Shown here: positions 8,662 through 17,535 of the stretch, piece after piece | Layout: each line of letters starts with the position of its first letter | How positions within the stretch are numbered: position 1 is the first letter of the stretch | Assembly (NCBI RefSeq): GCF_900129745.1 | Contig: NZ_FQWS01000001.1 | Location: 1,054,001 to 1,118,000, forward strand | Reading direction: 5' to 3' | Length of the DNA stretch: 64,000 nt | DNA from: Winogradskyella jejuensis | GTDB lineage: Bacteria > Bacteroidota > Bacteroidia > Flavobacteriales > Flavobacteriaceae | Made by a program: the position numbers and the translations under genes | The notes under the pieces: generated by a model | The model's input: the letters and a program-made list of their open reading frames with translations, nothing else | Told to the model about the DNA's origin: nothing | Database searches by the model: none

Positions 8662-9929
8662 TAAAGTCTGTTTTCGGTAATTTTTTTAGAAAGCACTCCT
8701 TTTAAATCATAAATTATACTATTGCTGCTTCTTATTTCACTAAAATCTAAGTCTAAAAAATCGTTATGTCCAACAACTAAAATTATGACATCATAACTTT
8801 CTTCTATTTTAGGAAGCAAATCAATATTATATCTTATTTTAACCTCATTTGTATTGGCATTAGGGTCATAAACATGTATAAGAGAATTGTATTGCAAAAG
8901 TGTTTTGTATAAATCAACAGCTTTTGTATTTCTAATATCCGAGCAATTCTCTTTAAATGTTAACCCTAACATTAATATCTTAGCAGAATTAGCATTAATA
9001 TTATTTTTCACCATTAGCTTTAAGATTTCGGTCGCAACAAATTCTGCCATACTATCATTTAACCTCCTTGCTGCTAAAATAATTTCAGAATGATAACCAA
9101 CTTCTTGAGCTTTTTGTGCTAAATAAAACGGGTCAACACCAATACAATGACCACCTACAAGACCCGGCTTAAAGTGTAAAAAATTCCACTTAGTTGCAGC
9201 TGCTTCTAAAACATCATGGGTATCTATACCCAACTTACTAAATATCACAGCTAGTTCATTAACAAATGCAATATTTACGTCTCTTTGAGCATTTTCAATT
9301 ACCTTAGAAGCCTCAGCAACCTTAATACTTGGTGCTAGATGTGTCCCTGCTACAATTATTGATTTATATAGATTATCTATTTTTTTTCCTATCTCTGGAG
9401 TTGATCCTGAAGTTACTTTTTTAATATTGGCAACAGTACGTGTTTTATCGCCCGGATTGATTCTCTCGGGTGAATAACCGCAATAAAAATCTTCATTAAA
9501 TTTTAAACTACTGTATTTCTCAAGAATAGGAACACATTCTTCTTCTGTAACACCAGGATATACAGTTGATTCATAAATAACAATGTCATTTTTGTTTAAA
9601 AGCTTCCCTACTGTTTTCGATGCTTTTTCTAATGGCTTCAAAATAGGTCTATTATTTCTATCAACTGGTGTGGGAACAGTAACTATATATATATTAGAAT
9701 TGGCTATGTCTTCAACATTGAAAGAAAGAAATAGTTTGTTTTTCTGTTGATTTAGAACTTTTTTTAAATCATTGCTACTTACTTCGGAAGTATTGTCGTA
9801 GCATTTATTTAATTCATTTACTCTTTCTTTGTTAATATCAAACCCTACTACACTATATTTTTTGGCAAACTCAATTGCTAAAGGAAGACCAACATATCCT
9901 AAACCAATTATCGCTATTTTGTAATTCAT
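8661..9929 (-). CDS. UDP-N-acetylhexosamine 6-dehydrogenase (TviB/WbpO-like)
   Basis: The 422-residue protein is a complete nucleotide-sugar dehydrogenase. It has a Rossmann motif GLGYVG at 9-14, the YSPERINPGD motif at 152-161, a central helical domain and the catalytic cysteine C262 within GGHCIGVDP. These enzymes oxidise C6 of a UDP-HexNAc twice with NAD+ to give the uronic acid. The ESTVYPG and YSPERINPGDK forms match the Vi-antigen TviB/WbpO group better than UDP-glucose dehydrogenase. It would supply an acidic sugar for the surface glycan. A 46-bp gap separates it from rfbD, the largest gap within the locus. Confidence 0.88.
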   Translation of the reverse strand: MNYKIAIIGLGYVGLPLAIEFAKKYSVVGFDINKERVNELNKCYDNTSEVSSNDLKKVLNQQKNKLFLSFNVEDIANSNIYIVTVPTPVDRNNRPILKPLEKASKTVGKLLNKNDIVIYESTVYPGVTEEECVPILEKYSSLKFNEDFYCGYSPERINPGDKTRTVANIKKVTSGSTPEIGKKIDNLYKSIIVAGTHLAPSIKVAEASKVIENAQRDVNIAFVNELAVIFSKLGIDTHDVLEAAATKWNFLHFKPGLVGGHCIGVDPFYLAQKAQEVGYHSEIILAARRLNDSMAEFVATEILKLMVKNNINANSAKILMLGLTFKENCSDIRNTKAVDLYKTLLQYNSLIHVYDPNANTNEVKIRYNIDLLPKIEESYDVIILVVGHNDFLDLDFSEIRSSNSIIYDLKGVLSKKITENRL

Positions 9930-9975
9930 GTCAATTTATTTGTAAATATCGGTTATTTTAAAAGATATTGGCAAC

Positions 9976-10836
9976 TTATTGTATATCGTACGAAAGAAAA
10001 CATTTGTAAAGACTGCTTTTCCATTCTTTGGTTATTATTTCAAATGTATGCTTCGCTTTAGAGGTATCTAGAACACTAAAGCCAGGACGTTTAGCTTTGG
10101 TAATATACTCATTAGAATTAACTGAGTTTAGCTTTAAATTTAACTGCCAATACTCAATAATTTGCTTAGCAAAACCATACCAAGTCGCCTTGCCCTCATT
10201 GCTAAAATGATATATGCCATAATGTTCGGAATTTAAAGTAATGATTTTACAAATAAAAACAGACAAATCTGAAGCGTAAGTGGGACAACCAATTTGATCA
10301 TTAACTACATCTATCTCTTCCTTTTCATTAGATAGCCTAAGTATCGTTCTTACAAAGTTATTACTGTGATTAGAGTATAACCAAGATGTGCGAATTATAA
10401 AATACCTCTTTAAAGTTTTTTGTATTTCTATTTCTCCATCTCGTTTTGTTTTTCCATAGACGTTGATAGGATTAGTCTGGTCTTCTTCTGTGTAAGGCGT
10501 TTTCTTTTTGCCATCAAACACAAAATCTGTTGAAATATGAATTAAAACTACATTGTGCCTCTTACAAGCTAAGGCTAAATTTTTAACTCCAATAGTATTA
10601 ACAAGTTTTGCTTTCTGAGGTTCTATTTCAGCTTTATCAACCGCTGTGTAAGCAGCACAATTAACACAATAATCGTATGTCTTAGCTTTAAAAGTTTTTG
10701 CTACAGATTGCTCTGAGGTAATATCTAATTCTTTTGAATTTTTAAAATCAAATGATATCTCTGGACAGTTCTCTTGTAAATCTCGAATACATTGCGCCAG
10801 TTGACTGTCTTTACCTGTAACTAAAACTGAAATCAT
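9976..10836 (-). CDS. rfbD: dTDP-4-dehydrorhamnose reductase
   Basis: This is the last step of dTDP-L-rhamnose synthesis, the NAD(P)H-dependent reduction of dTDP-4-dehydrorhamnose. The 286-residue protein has the nucleotide-binding start VLVTGKDSQL, a VNCAAYTAVD strand and loop, STDFVFDG at 102-109 and the catalytic Y127-x3-K131 in NVYGKTK. Its start overlaps the rfbC stop by 4 bp, indicating translational coupling. All four rfb genes are present in the order B-A-C-D in transcription order, so the window encodes a full rhamnose pathway. Confidence 0.95.
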   Translation of the reverse strand: MISVLVTGKDSQLAQCIRDLQENCPEISFDFKNSKELDITSEQSVAKTFKAKTYDYCVNCAAYTAVDKAEIEPQKAKLVNTIGVKNLALACKRHNVVLIHISTDFVFDGKKKTPYTEEDQTNPINVYGKTKRDGEIEIQKTLKRYFIIRTSWLYSNHSNNFVRTILRLSNEKEEIDVVNDQIGCPTYASDLSVFICKIITLNSEHYGIYHFSNEGKATWYGFAKQIIEYWQLNLKLNSVNSNEYITKAKRPGFSVLDTSKAKHTFEIITKEWKSSLYKCFLSYDIQ

Positions 10837-11378
10837 AATACTAAATCTTCAAGTTTAGGTAATTGCAAGTCCTTCTGTGATAGTTTATAATCTACATCTA
10901 GATTTTTCCATTCAATATTGAGATTTACATCATTATAAATTATACCCGATTCACTTTCTTTATTATAAAAGTTATCGCACTTGTATGTAAAAATTGTGTT
11001 TTCTTCTAAAACCAAAAAGCCATGCGCAAACCCCCTAGGAATAAAAAGCTGAGTGTTATTTTCTCCTGAAAGTATTATTGAAAAATACATTCCAAAAGTT
11101 TTGGATTTTGGTCTAATATCTACTACAACATCTTGAACTGAGCCTCTGACTACACGTACCAATTTTGCTTGGGCATATTTTCCTTTTTGAAAATGTAACC
11201 CTCTTAAAACGCCTTTTGAAGAGGTTGATTGATTATCCTGAACAAAATCTAAATTTAATCCTGTTAGCTCTTCAAAAATCTTACTATTAAAGCCTTCAAA
11301 AAAAGAGCCTCTTTCGTCTTTAAAAAGTCTCGGTTGTATAATGTAACACCCATCAAGATTGGTTTTTTTAATCTGCAT
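10833..11378 (-). CDS. rfbC: dTDP-4-dehydrorhamnose 3,5-epimerase
   Basis: RfbC epimerises C3 and C5 of dTDP-4-dehydro-6-deoxyglucose. The 181-residue protein has the cupin core with FKDERGSFFEGF at 19-30, the catalytic histidine H62 in GVLRGLHFQKG, and the VRVVRGSVQDVVVDIR strand pair. The length matches the family norm of about 180. It begins 1 bp after the rfbA stop and overlaps rfbD by 4 bp, so it is embedded in the rfb operon. Confidence 0.96.
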   Translation of the reverse strand: MQIKKTNLDGCYIIQPRLFKDERGSFFEGFNSKIFEELTGLNLDFVQDNQSTSSKGVLRGLHFQKGKYAQAKLVRVVRGSVQDVVVDIRPKSKTFGMYFSIILSGENNTQLFIPRGFAHGFLVLEENTIFTYKCDNFYNKESESGIIYNDVNLNIEWKNLDVDYKLSQKDLQLPKLEDLVL

Positions 11379-11379
11379 A

Positions 11380-12246
11380 TTATCTGCTATTAACTAGGCT
11401 TAATAAGTGTTTACCGTATCCGCTTTTAACTAATGGTTCGGCAAGTTTAATTAATTGATTGTCGTCGATGTAACCCATAGAATATGCTGCTTCTTCTATT
11501 GCACCAATTTTAAGACCTTGACGTTCTTCGATAACCTCAACAAATTGAGACGCTTGTAATAGTGATTGAAAAGTCCCTGTATCTAACCAGGCAGTGCCTT
11601 TATCTAATATACTTACTTTAAGATTTCCTCTACTTAAATAAGCCTTGTTTATATCTGTAATTTCAAGTTCCCCTCTTGGACTCGGCTTAATTTGTTTCGC
11701 TATTTCAACAACATTGTTGTCGTAAAAATAAATGCCTGGTACTGCAAAATTAGATTTTGGATTATGAGGTTTTTCTTCGATAGATACAACATTTTCATTT
11801 TCGTCAAACTCAACAACACCATAGCGTTCTGGGTCGTGAACGTGATAAGCATAAACTATTCCGCCTTCAGGATTATTGTTTTGTTGGAGTAAATCTGAGA
11901 GTCCAGTACCATAAAAAATATTATCTCCCAGAATGAGCGCCACTTTATCTTCTCCTATAAAATCTTCTCCTATAATAAAAGCCTCTGCTAAACCATTAGG
12001 ATGTGATTGCTCTGCGTAATTGAAGCTACAACCCAATTGAGAACCATCACCTAAAAGTTTCTCAAAAAGTGGTAAGTCTTGTGGTGTTGATATAATTAAT
12101 ATTTCCCTAATCCCTGCCCACATCAGAGTGGAGAGTGGATAGTAAATCATCGGTTTATCATAAATAGGCATCAACTGCTTACTTACCGCTAATGTGAGCG
12201 GATGCAAGCGAGTTCCAGAACCTCCAGCTAGAATTATTCCTTTCAT
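11380..12246 (-). CDS. rfbA: Glucose-1-phosphate thymidylyltransferase
   Basis: RfbA makes dTDP-glucose from dTTP and glucose-1-phosphate and is the regulated entry step to dTDP-L-rhamnose. The 288-residue protein carries the nucleotidyltransferase signature [11 protein letters not shown] at 8-18, [17 protein letters not shown] just after it, and the metal-binding [10 protein letters not shown] segment. The length is standard. It is directly adjacent to rfbB with no intergenic base. The four rfb enzymes together commit the organism to rhamnose in its surface glycan. Confidence 0.97.
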   Translation of the reverse strand: MKGIILAGGSGTRLHPLTLAVSKQLMPIYDKPMIYYPLSTLMWAGIREILIISTPQDLPLFEKLLGDGSQLGCSFNYAEQSHPNGLAEAFIIGEDFIGEDKVALILGDNIFYGTGLSDLLQQNNNPEGGIVYAYHVHDPERYGVVEFDENENVVSIEEKPHNPKSNFAVPGIYFYDNNVVEIAKQIKPSPRGELEITDINKAYLSRGNLKVSILDKGTAWLDTGTFQSLLQASQFVEVIEERQGLKIGAIEEAAYSMGYIDDNQLIKLAEPLVKSGYGKHLLSLVNSR

Positions 12247-13269
12247 TTATTGCTCGTATTTATTGATGTACCAATTTACGGTTTTTATGATACCCGATTC
12301 AAAATCTTCATCTGCGCTCCAACCTAATTGATTTTCAATTTTTGAGGCATCAATAGCGTATCTAAAATCATGACCTGGCCTGTCCGACACAAAGGTTATT
12401 AAACTCGAATAAGAGTCCTCTCGTGGTCTTAAATTATCTAAAATACTACAAATTGTATTAGCTATATAAAGGTTGTCTCTTTCATTTTTACCGCCGATAT
12501 TATAGGTTTCTCCTGATTTACCTTTCTGAAACGCTAAATCAATACCTTTACAATGGTCTAAAACATAGAGCCAATCTCTAATATTTTTACCATCACCATA
12601 AATTGGAATTTGCTCACCTTTTAATGCTTTTCTAATAATCGTCGGAATCAACTTTTCATCATGCTGCTTTGGTCCGTAGTTATTACTACAATTAGTAGTT
12701 ACCACATTCATCCCGTAAGTGTGAAAATAACTTCTTACTAAAAAATCTGATGATGCTTTAGACGCACTATATGGGCTATTGGGGGCATAAGGTGTACTTT
12801 CAGTAAACAAACCAGTTTCTCCTAATGTTCCGTAAACTTCATCTGTAGAAATATGATGAAATCTGTTTTTTTCGCGTCCATTTTTAACTTTAAATGGACT
12901 CTCCATCCAAGAACTTCTAGCAACATCTAATAGGTTAAATGTCCCCACAACATTAGTGTTTATAAATGCATCTGGGCTTGCTATTGAATTATCAACGTGG
13001 GATTCTGCCGCAAAGTGAATGACATGCGAAAAGTTATATTCCTCAAAGAGACTTTTAATTAAGTCTTTATCACAAATATCTCCTTTGATATAAGTGTAAT
13101 TAGGGTAATTTGCAACTGCCTTTAAATTAGAAAGCTCTCCTGCATAGGTGAGCTTATCTAAATTTACGATTTGATGTTTCGAATACTTTTTTAAATAGTA
13201 TTGAATAAAATTGGAACCTATAAATCCTAATCCTCCTGTTATTAATATTGAGGGATTACTAGTCTTCAT
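12247..13269 (-). CDS. rfbB: dTDP-glucose 4,6-dehydratase
   Basis: RfbB converts dTDP-glucose to dTDP-4-dehydro-6-deoxyglucose with bound NAD+. The 340-residue short-chain dehydrogenase has ITGGLGFIGSNF near the N-terminus, HFAAESHVDNS, the STDEVYGTLGE loop with the catalytic acid pair, and the YSASKASSD tyrosine-lysine motif. NYGPKQHDEKLIPT follows, typical of this enzyme. Its first 11 bp overlap the end of the Wzz-like gene, so chain-length control and rhamnose supply are on one transcript. Confidence 0.97.
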   Translation of the reverse strand: MKTSNPSILITGGLGFIGSNFIQYYLKKYSKHQIVNLDKLTYAGELSNLKAVANYPNYTYIKGDICDKDLIKSLFEEYNFSHVIHFAAESHVDNSIASPDAFINTNVVGTFNLLDVARSSWMESPFKVKNGREKNRFHHISTDEVYGTLGETGLFTESTPYAPNSPYSASKASSDFLVRSYFHTYGMNVVTTNCSNNYGPKQHDEKLIPTIIRKALKGEQIPIYGDGKNIRDWLYVLDHCKGIDLAFQKGKSGETYNIGGKNERDNLYIANTICSILDNLRPREDSYSSLITFVSDRPGHDFRYAIDASKIENQLGWSADEDFESGIIKTVNWYINKYEQ

Positions 13270-14314
13270 ATTTATTTACAAATTTCACGAAACTCATCAG
13301 CAGGAAAAGAAGTAATAGAAAAATTAATCCTACCGCTGGGAAAATATAGCCATATTTTTGTTCCCATGAATCTGTTGGTGTACCGACTTCCTGAAAACTA
13401 GAAATAATATCAAAAAATTCATCTTCAACAGCTACTGATTTATCTAATTCTTGTAACTTATTTCGTATTTCTAATTCTCTGTTCAATAAATCGTACTCTC
13501 TAGTTTTCTCGTCATCAGTGGATATCGAAAATCCCTCTCCTAACTTAACTCCTTTATCTTTGGGGTTTTTAGATTCGTCTTCAAGAATATCAATATACAC
13601 TTTTTGTAGTGTTTTTATTTCCTGTAAAGATTTATTTAAGTTTCTTCTTTCAATTTCTACTATCGAATCTCTACGATTTCGAATTTTCTCTGAATAGTTG
13701 TTTTTAAAATTTGAGTTTAATCCTGGTTCCAAGTTTCTAAAAATTCTATTATCTAGAGATTCAACAGTTATTTCATATATACTACCATTATATAAAGATC
13801 TATTCTCTACAAAAGTCTCAAGCGTAATGGTTGAAGCGGTTAAACTATCTAATTGTTTTTTAAACTCATTAAATTTTAGAAGCCTATCGTTTTCAGACTC
13901 TGGCCCTGGCTTTATTTCAAAGTTTTTAAGTTTTTGAATTCTATCCTCTTCAACACTGAAAATATTAGACAATTGTTTGTAGTCCTCGTTTTTCAAAAGC
14001 GAATTATAATAATCAATATTAGAAATTAGTTGATATTTTGACTCAAAATAAGGTTTGACCATCATTTTTGAGCTATAAATAGTTGAGCTCTGTATTTCCA
14101 AAAGCTTCCCTCCAACAAAACCTATGAAGATAACAGCTGCAATAATTTTCCAATTATTTATTATTACTCTAGAAAATCCTATGAAAGTTGAAAAAATAAA
14201 TTTAAATATAGACACAAAAAAACCGATAACACTATTAATTGCTTTACCTATAATTTTAAATAGTTGTCCTAAATCCACTTCTTCTTGATTTGTTTGTTGG
14301 TTATTTTCACTCAT
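13259..14314 (-). CDS. Wzz-like polysaccharide chain-length determinant protein
   Basis: The 351-residue protein has two membrane segments, one near residues 54-69 (NNWKIIAAVIFIGFVGG) and one near residues 325-345 before a short charged tail. Between them is a large extracytoplasmic domain with predicted coiled-coil helices. This is the topology of Wzz/PCP proteins that set glycan chain length in the inner membrane. There is no fused tyrosine kinase domain. The first 35 residues are acidic and glutamine-rich, and a second hydrophobic stretch near residues 29-47 may be a re-entrant or extra helix. It starts 3 bp after the DUF6909 stop and overlaps rfbB by 11 bp. Confidence 0.8.
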   Translation of the reverse strand: MSENNQQTNQEEVDLGQLFKIIGKAINSVIGFFVSIFKFIFSTFIGFSRVIINNWKIIAAVIFIGFVGGKLLEIQSSTIYSSKMMVKPYFESKYQLISNIDYYNSLLKNEDYKQLSNIFSVEEDRIQKLKNFEIKPGPESENDRLLKFNEFKKQLDSLTASTITLETFVENRSLYNGSIYEITVESLDNRIFRNLEPGLNSNFKNNYSEKIRNRRDSIVEIERRNLNKSLQEIKTLQKVYIDILEDESKNPKDKGVKLGEGFSISTDDEKTREYDLLNRELEIRNKLQELDKSVAVEDEFFDIISSFQEVGTPTDSWEQKYGYIFPAVGLIFLLLLFLLMSFVKFVNKYED

Positions 14315-14317
14315 AAT

Positions 14318-16006
14318 CTATTGATTGAATATTTGTTGTAATATTTTATTCGTAATAACATATGTTGGCTTAACACCTGTTGAGCCTAAACCTCCAGAAG
14401 CTAATGTACTTCCTGTTTCTAGGGGGTTATCACTGGCATAATAGGCGTATCTTACTTTAACGTCTTCATTTATATTACCTCTTACTCTAGAGGCAGCCTG
14501 TATAGCTTTTTGGTAATGTGCGCCTTCCATCTCTAGTCCTATAACATTCCATGTTGACTTTTTAAAGAACTTTAATATCTCTTTGTTTTGTAATGATGTG
14601 CCTAGTACTGTTATCATTGAACCTTCATAAACGTCAACTCCGCAATCTACCATATCTTGTTTACATAACTCATTCTTAAACGGATAATTGTCTGCTGTAC
14701 CTTCAAAAATATGTGCCGAAGGAATCATAACATCACCTTTACCGCCTTGAAGTATACCCGCCTTACCCATTATTGAGATAGACTTAACATCTAAATGAAC
14801 TTTATCTCCATTTACTGAAACAGGTTTTAATAACTCGTCCATAGTTTCGTAGGCTTGCTCTCCAAAGGCATAGTCCATAACTACAATAACAACCTTATCT
14901 TCAAGTTTTGTCTCTTGGTATTGAAAGTTAGTTTTAGTAAAGTCTATCTTATTAGTATCAAAAATCTGAACATTGATATTGGTTCCAGAAGTGTCCTTAA
15001 TGTAGGTCATCCCGTTTTTGAAAGCGAGAGTTTCCACCTTGGTTCGCATAGCCCCATTTTGCGGCTGGCTAAGCGACTCAAAAACTTCATAAATGTCTTT
15101 AGCTTTAGGCGACTTTATAGCCGAATCTGCAAATAAAGAATTCATAACACTATGCATATTAGCACTTATGATATGAATAGGTCTTTCTAATAGATTTTGC
15201 TCATGTAAAACAGACTTTATGTTATCTGCCCAAACTTCGCCATGGATATGATGTCCTAATCGCTCTCTTAAAACTGGACTAAAAGTTACTGTTCTTTTGT
15301 TATTATTTACTGACTCTTCAATAGCAAGTTTACCTAACCAATATACAATATTCAGGAATCGCTCTGGTTGAGTGTCTGTAGCGAAATCGCTGTATACTTC
15401 CGAAATCTCATTAAATGTTCGTCCTAAAATATGAGCTGTGTGAGTTATGGCTATTTCGCGCTCTTTTTGAGTGAGTTTTTTATTCTTTTTTACAGCCGTT
15501 TCTAACTTTACCCAATCTCTTATTGTACTACCATTATCGTCGATTAAAACACGTTTACTAATTTTGTGAGATTCAACAAAAAGGAACGTCAAATGTGTTA
15601 GTATATCATAGATTTCGCTACGACCGCGTGTAATTTCAATATTCATTTGCTCCTCATCAATGCGGTAGCAATTGCGTCTTCTTTTAGGCGGAATAATAAC
15701 CTGAAAATGAGAGTCTCCATAACCCTCATCGCTAGTTAAGTTAATAAATCTACACTCTTCTATCCCGTGAGGTAGTCTATCAATAACATATAAAAGCCCT
15801 TCGAGTTCGGCTTTTTCATCTGAAATAGAACCGTAAATCTCTGGTCTTAGTAGCAATAAGGCTTCACGAAGAGTTTCACCAGAAACACCCATTGGCTTAT
15901 AAAAACCTCTATTGAACAAGTGACGCATAGTAATGTACATGCGTTCTATAGCGTTAGAACTCTGTTGTGCGCGCGTTCTTTTATGTATCTTCTTTTTGGC
16001 TTTCAT
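14318..16006 (-). CDS. DUF6909 family protein with nucleosidase-like C-terminal domain
   Basis: This 562-residue protein matches, from memory, a conserved Bacteroidota family of unknown function (DUF6909). The N-terminal half is basic and helical, with RAQQSSNAIERMYITMRHLF at the start. The C-terminal part, roughly residues 370-562, resembles the purine nucleoside phosphorylase/MTAN fold. It has VVIVVMDYAFGEQAYE, a SISIMGKAGIL strand and glycine loop, a ribose-binding-like GLEMEGA motif ending at residue 496, and ASDNP near 525-528 where the family has its catalytic Ser-Asp. No signal peptide is seen, so it is cytoplasmic. It is 3 bp upstream of the Wzz-like gene and 26 bp downstream of the GH3 gene. 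The substrate is unknown and the fold assignment is by eye. Confidence 0.65.
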   Translation of the reverse strand: MKAKKKIHKRTRAQQSSNAIERMYITMRHLFNRGFYKPMGVSGETLREALLLLRPEIYGSISDEKAELEGLLYVIDRLPHGIEECRFINLTSDEGYGDSHFQVIIPPKRRRNCYRIDEEQMNIEITRGRSEIYDILTHLTFLFVESHKISKRVLIDDNGSTIRDWVKLETAVKKNKKLTQKEREIAITHTAHILGRTFNEISEVYSDFATDTQPERFLNIVYWLGKLAIEESVNNNKRTVTFSPVLRERLGHHIHGEVWADNIKSVLHEQNLLERPIHIISANMHSVMNSLFADSAIKSPKAKDIYEVFESLSQPQNGAMRTKVETLAFKNGMTYIKDTSGTNINVQIFDTNKIDFTKTNFQYQETKLEDKVVIVVMDYAFGEQAYETMDELLKPVSVNGDKVHLDVKSISIMGKAGILQGGKGDVMIPSAHIFEGTADNYPFKNELCKQDMVDCGVDVYEGSMITVLGTSLQNKEILKFFKKSTWNVIGLEMEGAHYQKAIQAASRVRGNINEDVKVRYAYYASDNPLETGSTLASGGLGSTGVKPTYVITNKILQQIFNQ

Positions 16007-16032
16007 TATTTTATTTAGCCTGCAAATATAAA

Positions 16033-17535
16033 CTATTTCACCAATCCTTTATTGTACAACTCGTCAGCTATTTTTCTGTCATTAGATAATCTAGGAATTT
16101 TGTTTTGTCCACCCAATTTACCAATCGATTTCATATAATTTTTAAATCCTTCATTCTTAACTTTAGTTATTTTTAAGGGTCTGAGAACTTTCCCGTCAAT
16201 CAAATCTTTATAATAGCTGTTTTGGGCTTGAAGCGATTGGTCTATTACATTTGTAAAAGTTACAAAATCTTTAGGTTCGTTTTCAAATTCTACAAACCAC
16301 TCATGGTAGGGTAAACCTTCTTCGGGATTAATTTGAGGTGCAACGGTAAATTCGTTAATTGATACTTCTGAAGATTGAATAGCTTCGTTCATGGCCTGCT
16401 CCACTTCTTTTCCTATGACATGTTCTCCAAAGGCTGAAATAAAGTGCTTTATACGTCCTGAAACAATGACTCTGTAAGGTGAAGTACTCGTAAATTGAAC
16501 GGTGTCTCCAATGTTGTATGCCCAAAGTCCTGCATTGGTGGATATAATCATCACGTAATTAATACCAACTTTTACATCTTTTAGCGTAATGCGTTGGGGA
16601 TTGTCTTCAAAGAAATGTTCTGCTTCTACAAACTCATAAAAGATACCAGAATTCAACTGAAGCAACATTCCCTTTTCATTTTGCTTGTCTTGAAAGGCAA
16701 AAAAACCTTCGCTGGCAGGATAAAGCTCAATACTGTCTACTTTACGCCCTATTAAATTTTCGAACTTCGCTCGGTAAGGCTCATAATTGACGCCTCCGAA
16801 TATAAAAAGATTAAAGTTTTTGAAGATATCACCTACCTTTTTATCTGTTTTCTCAATGAGCTTTTCAAAATACATCTGAACCCACGACGGAATACCCGAA
16901 ATAATTGTCATATTCTCGGGTAAAGTCTCTTCTACAATAGCATCAACCTTGGTTTCCCAATCTTCAATACAATTGGTTTCCCAACTTGGCAATCGGTTTT
17001 TTTGAAGGTACTTAGGAACATAATGCGCCACAATCCCTGAGAGTCTTCCTAATTGAATTCCTTTTTGCTCTTTAAGAATTGGGCTTCCTTGAAGAAATAT
17101 CATCTTACCATCTACAAAACGTGTATTACCGGTTTCATTTATATACATCAAAATAGCGTTTCGAGCTGCTTTTACATGGCTCGGCATACTATCTTTGGTT
17201 ATTGGGATGTATTTGGCACCAGATGTAGTCCCTGATGTTTTAGCAAAATATATAGGTTTGCCTTTCCATAAGACATCTTCTTCTCCATCTACCACACGCT
17301 CTATATAAGACTTTAAAGCTTCATAATCTCTGATAGGAACGCGTTTTACAAAATCCTCGTGGTTATTTACACTTATAAAATCATGGTCTTTTCCAAAAGC
17401 TGTCCCAACAGCGTCTGCTATGAGTTTTTGAAACACTTTTTCTTGAGTTTCAATGGGGTGAGATGACCATTTTTTTATTTGCTTTGCGACTCTTTTTGCA
17501 AAAGGTTTTGCTAAAATTGCTTTTATGGATGCCAT
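16033..17535 (-). CDS. GH3 family acyl-adenylating (acyl-acid-amido synthetase-like) enzyme
   Basis: The 500-residue protein belongs to the GH3 branch of adenylate-forming enzymes. It has the ATP-loop TSGTTSG at 100-106, YPASEGFFAFQ (acyl/adenylate site) and YNIGDTVQF in the second half, followed by a C-terminal domain after RIKHFISAFGEHV. Plant GH3 proteins conjugate amino acids to plant hormone carboxylates, and bacterial relatives have no established general substrate. The gene overlaps the M23 peptidase stop by 1 bp and precedes the DUF6909 gene. That placement suggests an envelope or small-molecule modification role but does not prove it. Confidence 0.88.
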   Translation of the reverse strand: MASIKAILAKPFAKRVAKQIKKWSSHPIETQEKVFQKLIADAVGTAFGKDHDFISVNNHEDFVKRVPIRDYEALKSYIERVVDGEEDVLWKGKPIYFAKTSGTTSGAKYIPITKDSMPSHVKAARNAILMYINETGNTRFVDGKMIFLQGSPILKEQKGIQLGRLSGIVAHYVPKYLQKNRLPSWETNCIEDWETKVDAIVEETLPENMTIISGIPSWVQMYFEKLIEKTDKKVGDIFKNFNLFIFGGVNYEPYRAKFENLIGRKVDSIELYPASEGFFAFQDKQNEKGMLLQLNSGIFYEFVEAEHFFEDNPQRITLKDVKVGINYVMIISTNAGLWAYNIGDTVQFTSTSPYRVIVSGRIKHFISAFGEHVIGKEVEQAMNEAIQSSEVSINEFTVAPQINPEEGLPYHEWFVEFENEPKDFVTFTNVIDQSLQAQNSYYKDLIDGKVLRPLKITKVKNEGFKNYMKSIGKLGGQNKIPRLSNDRKIADELYNKGLVK

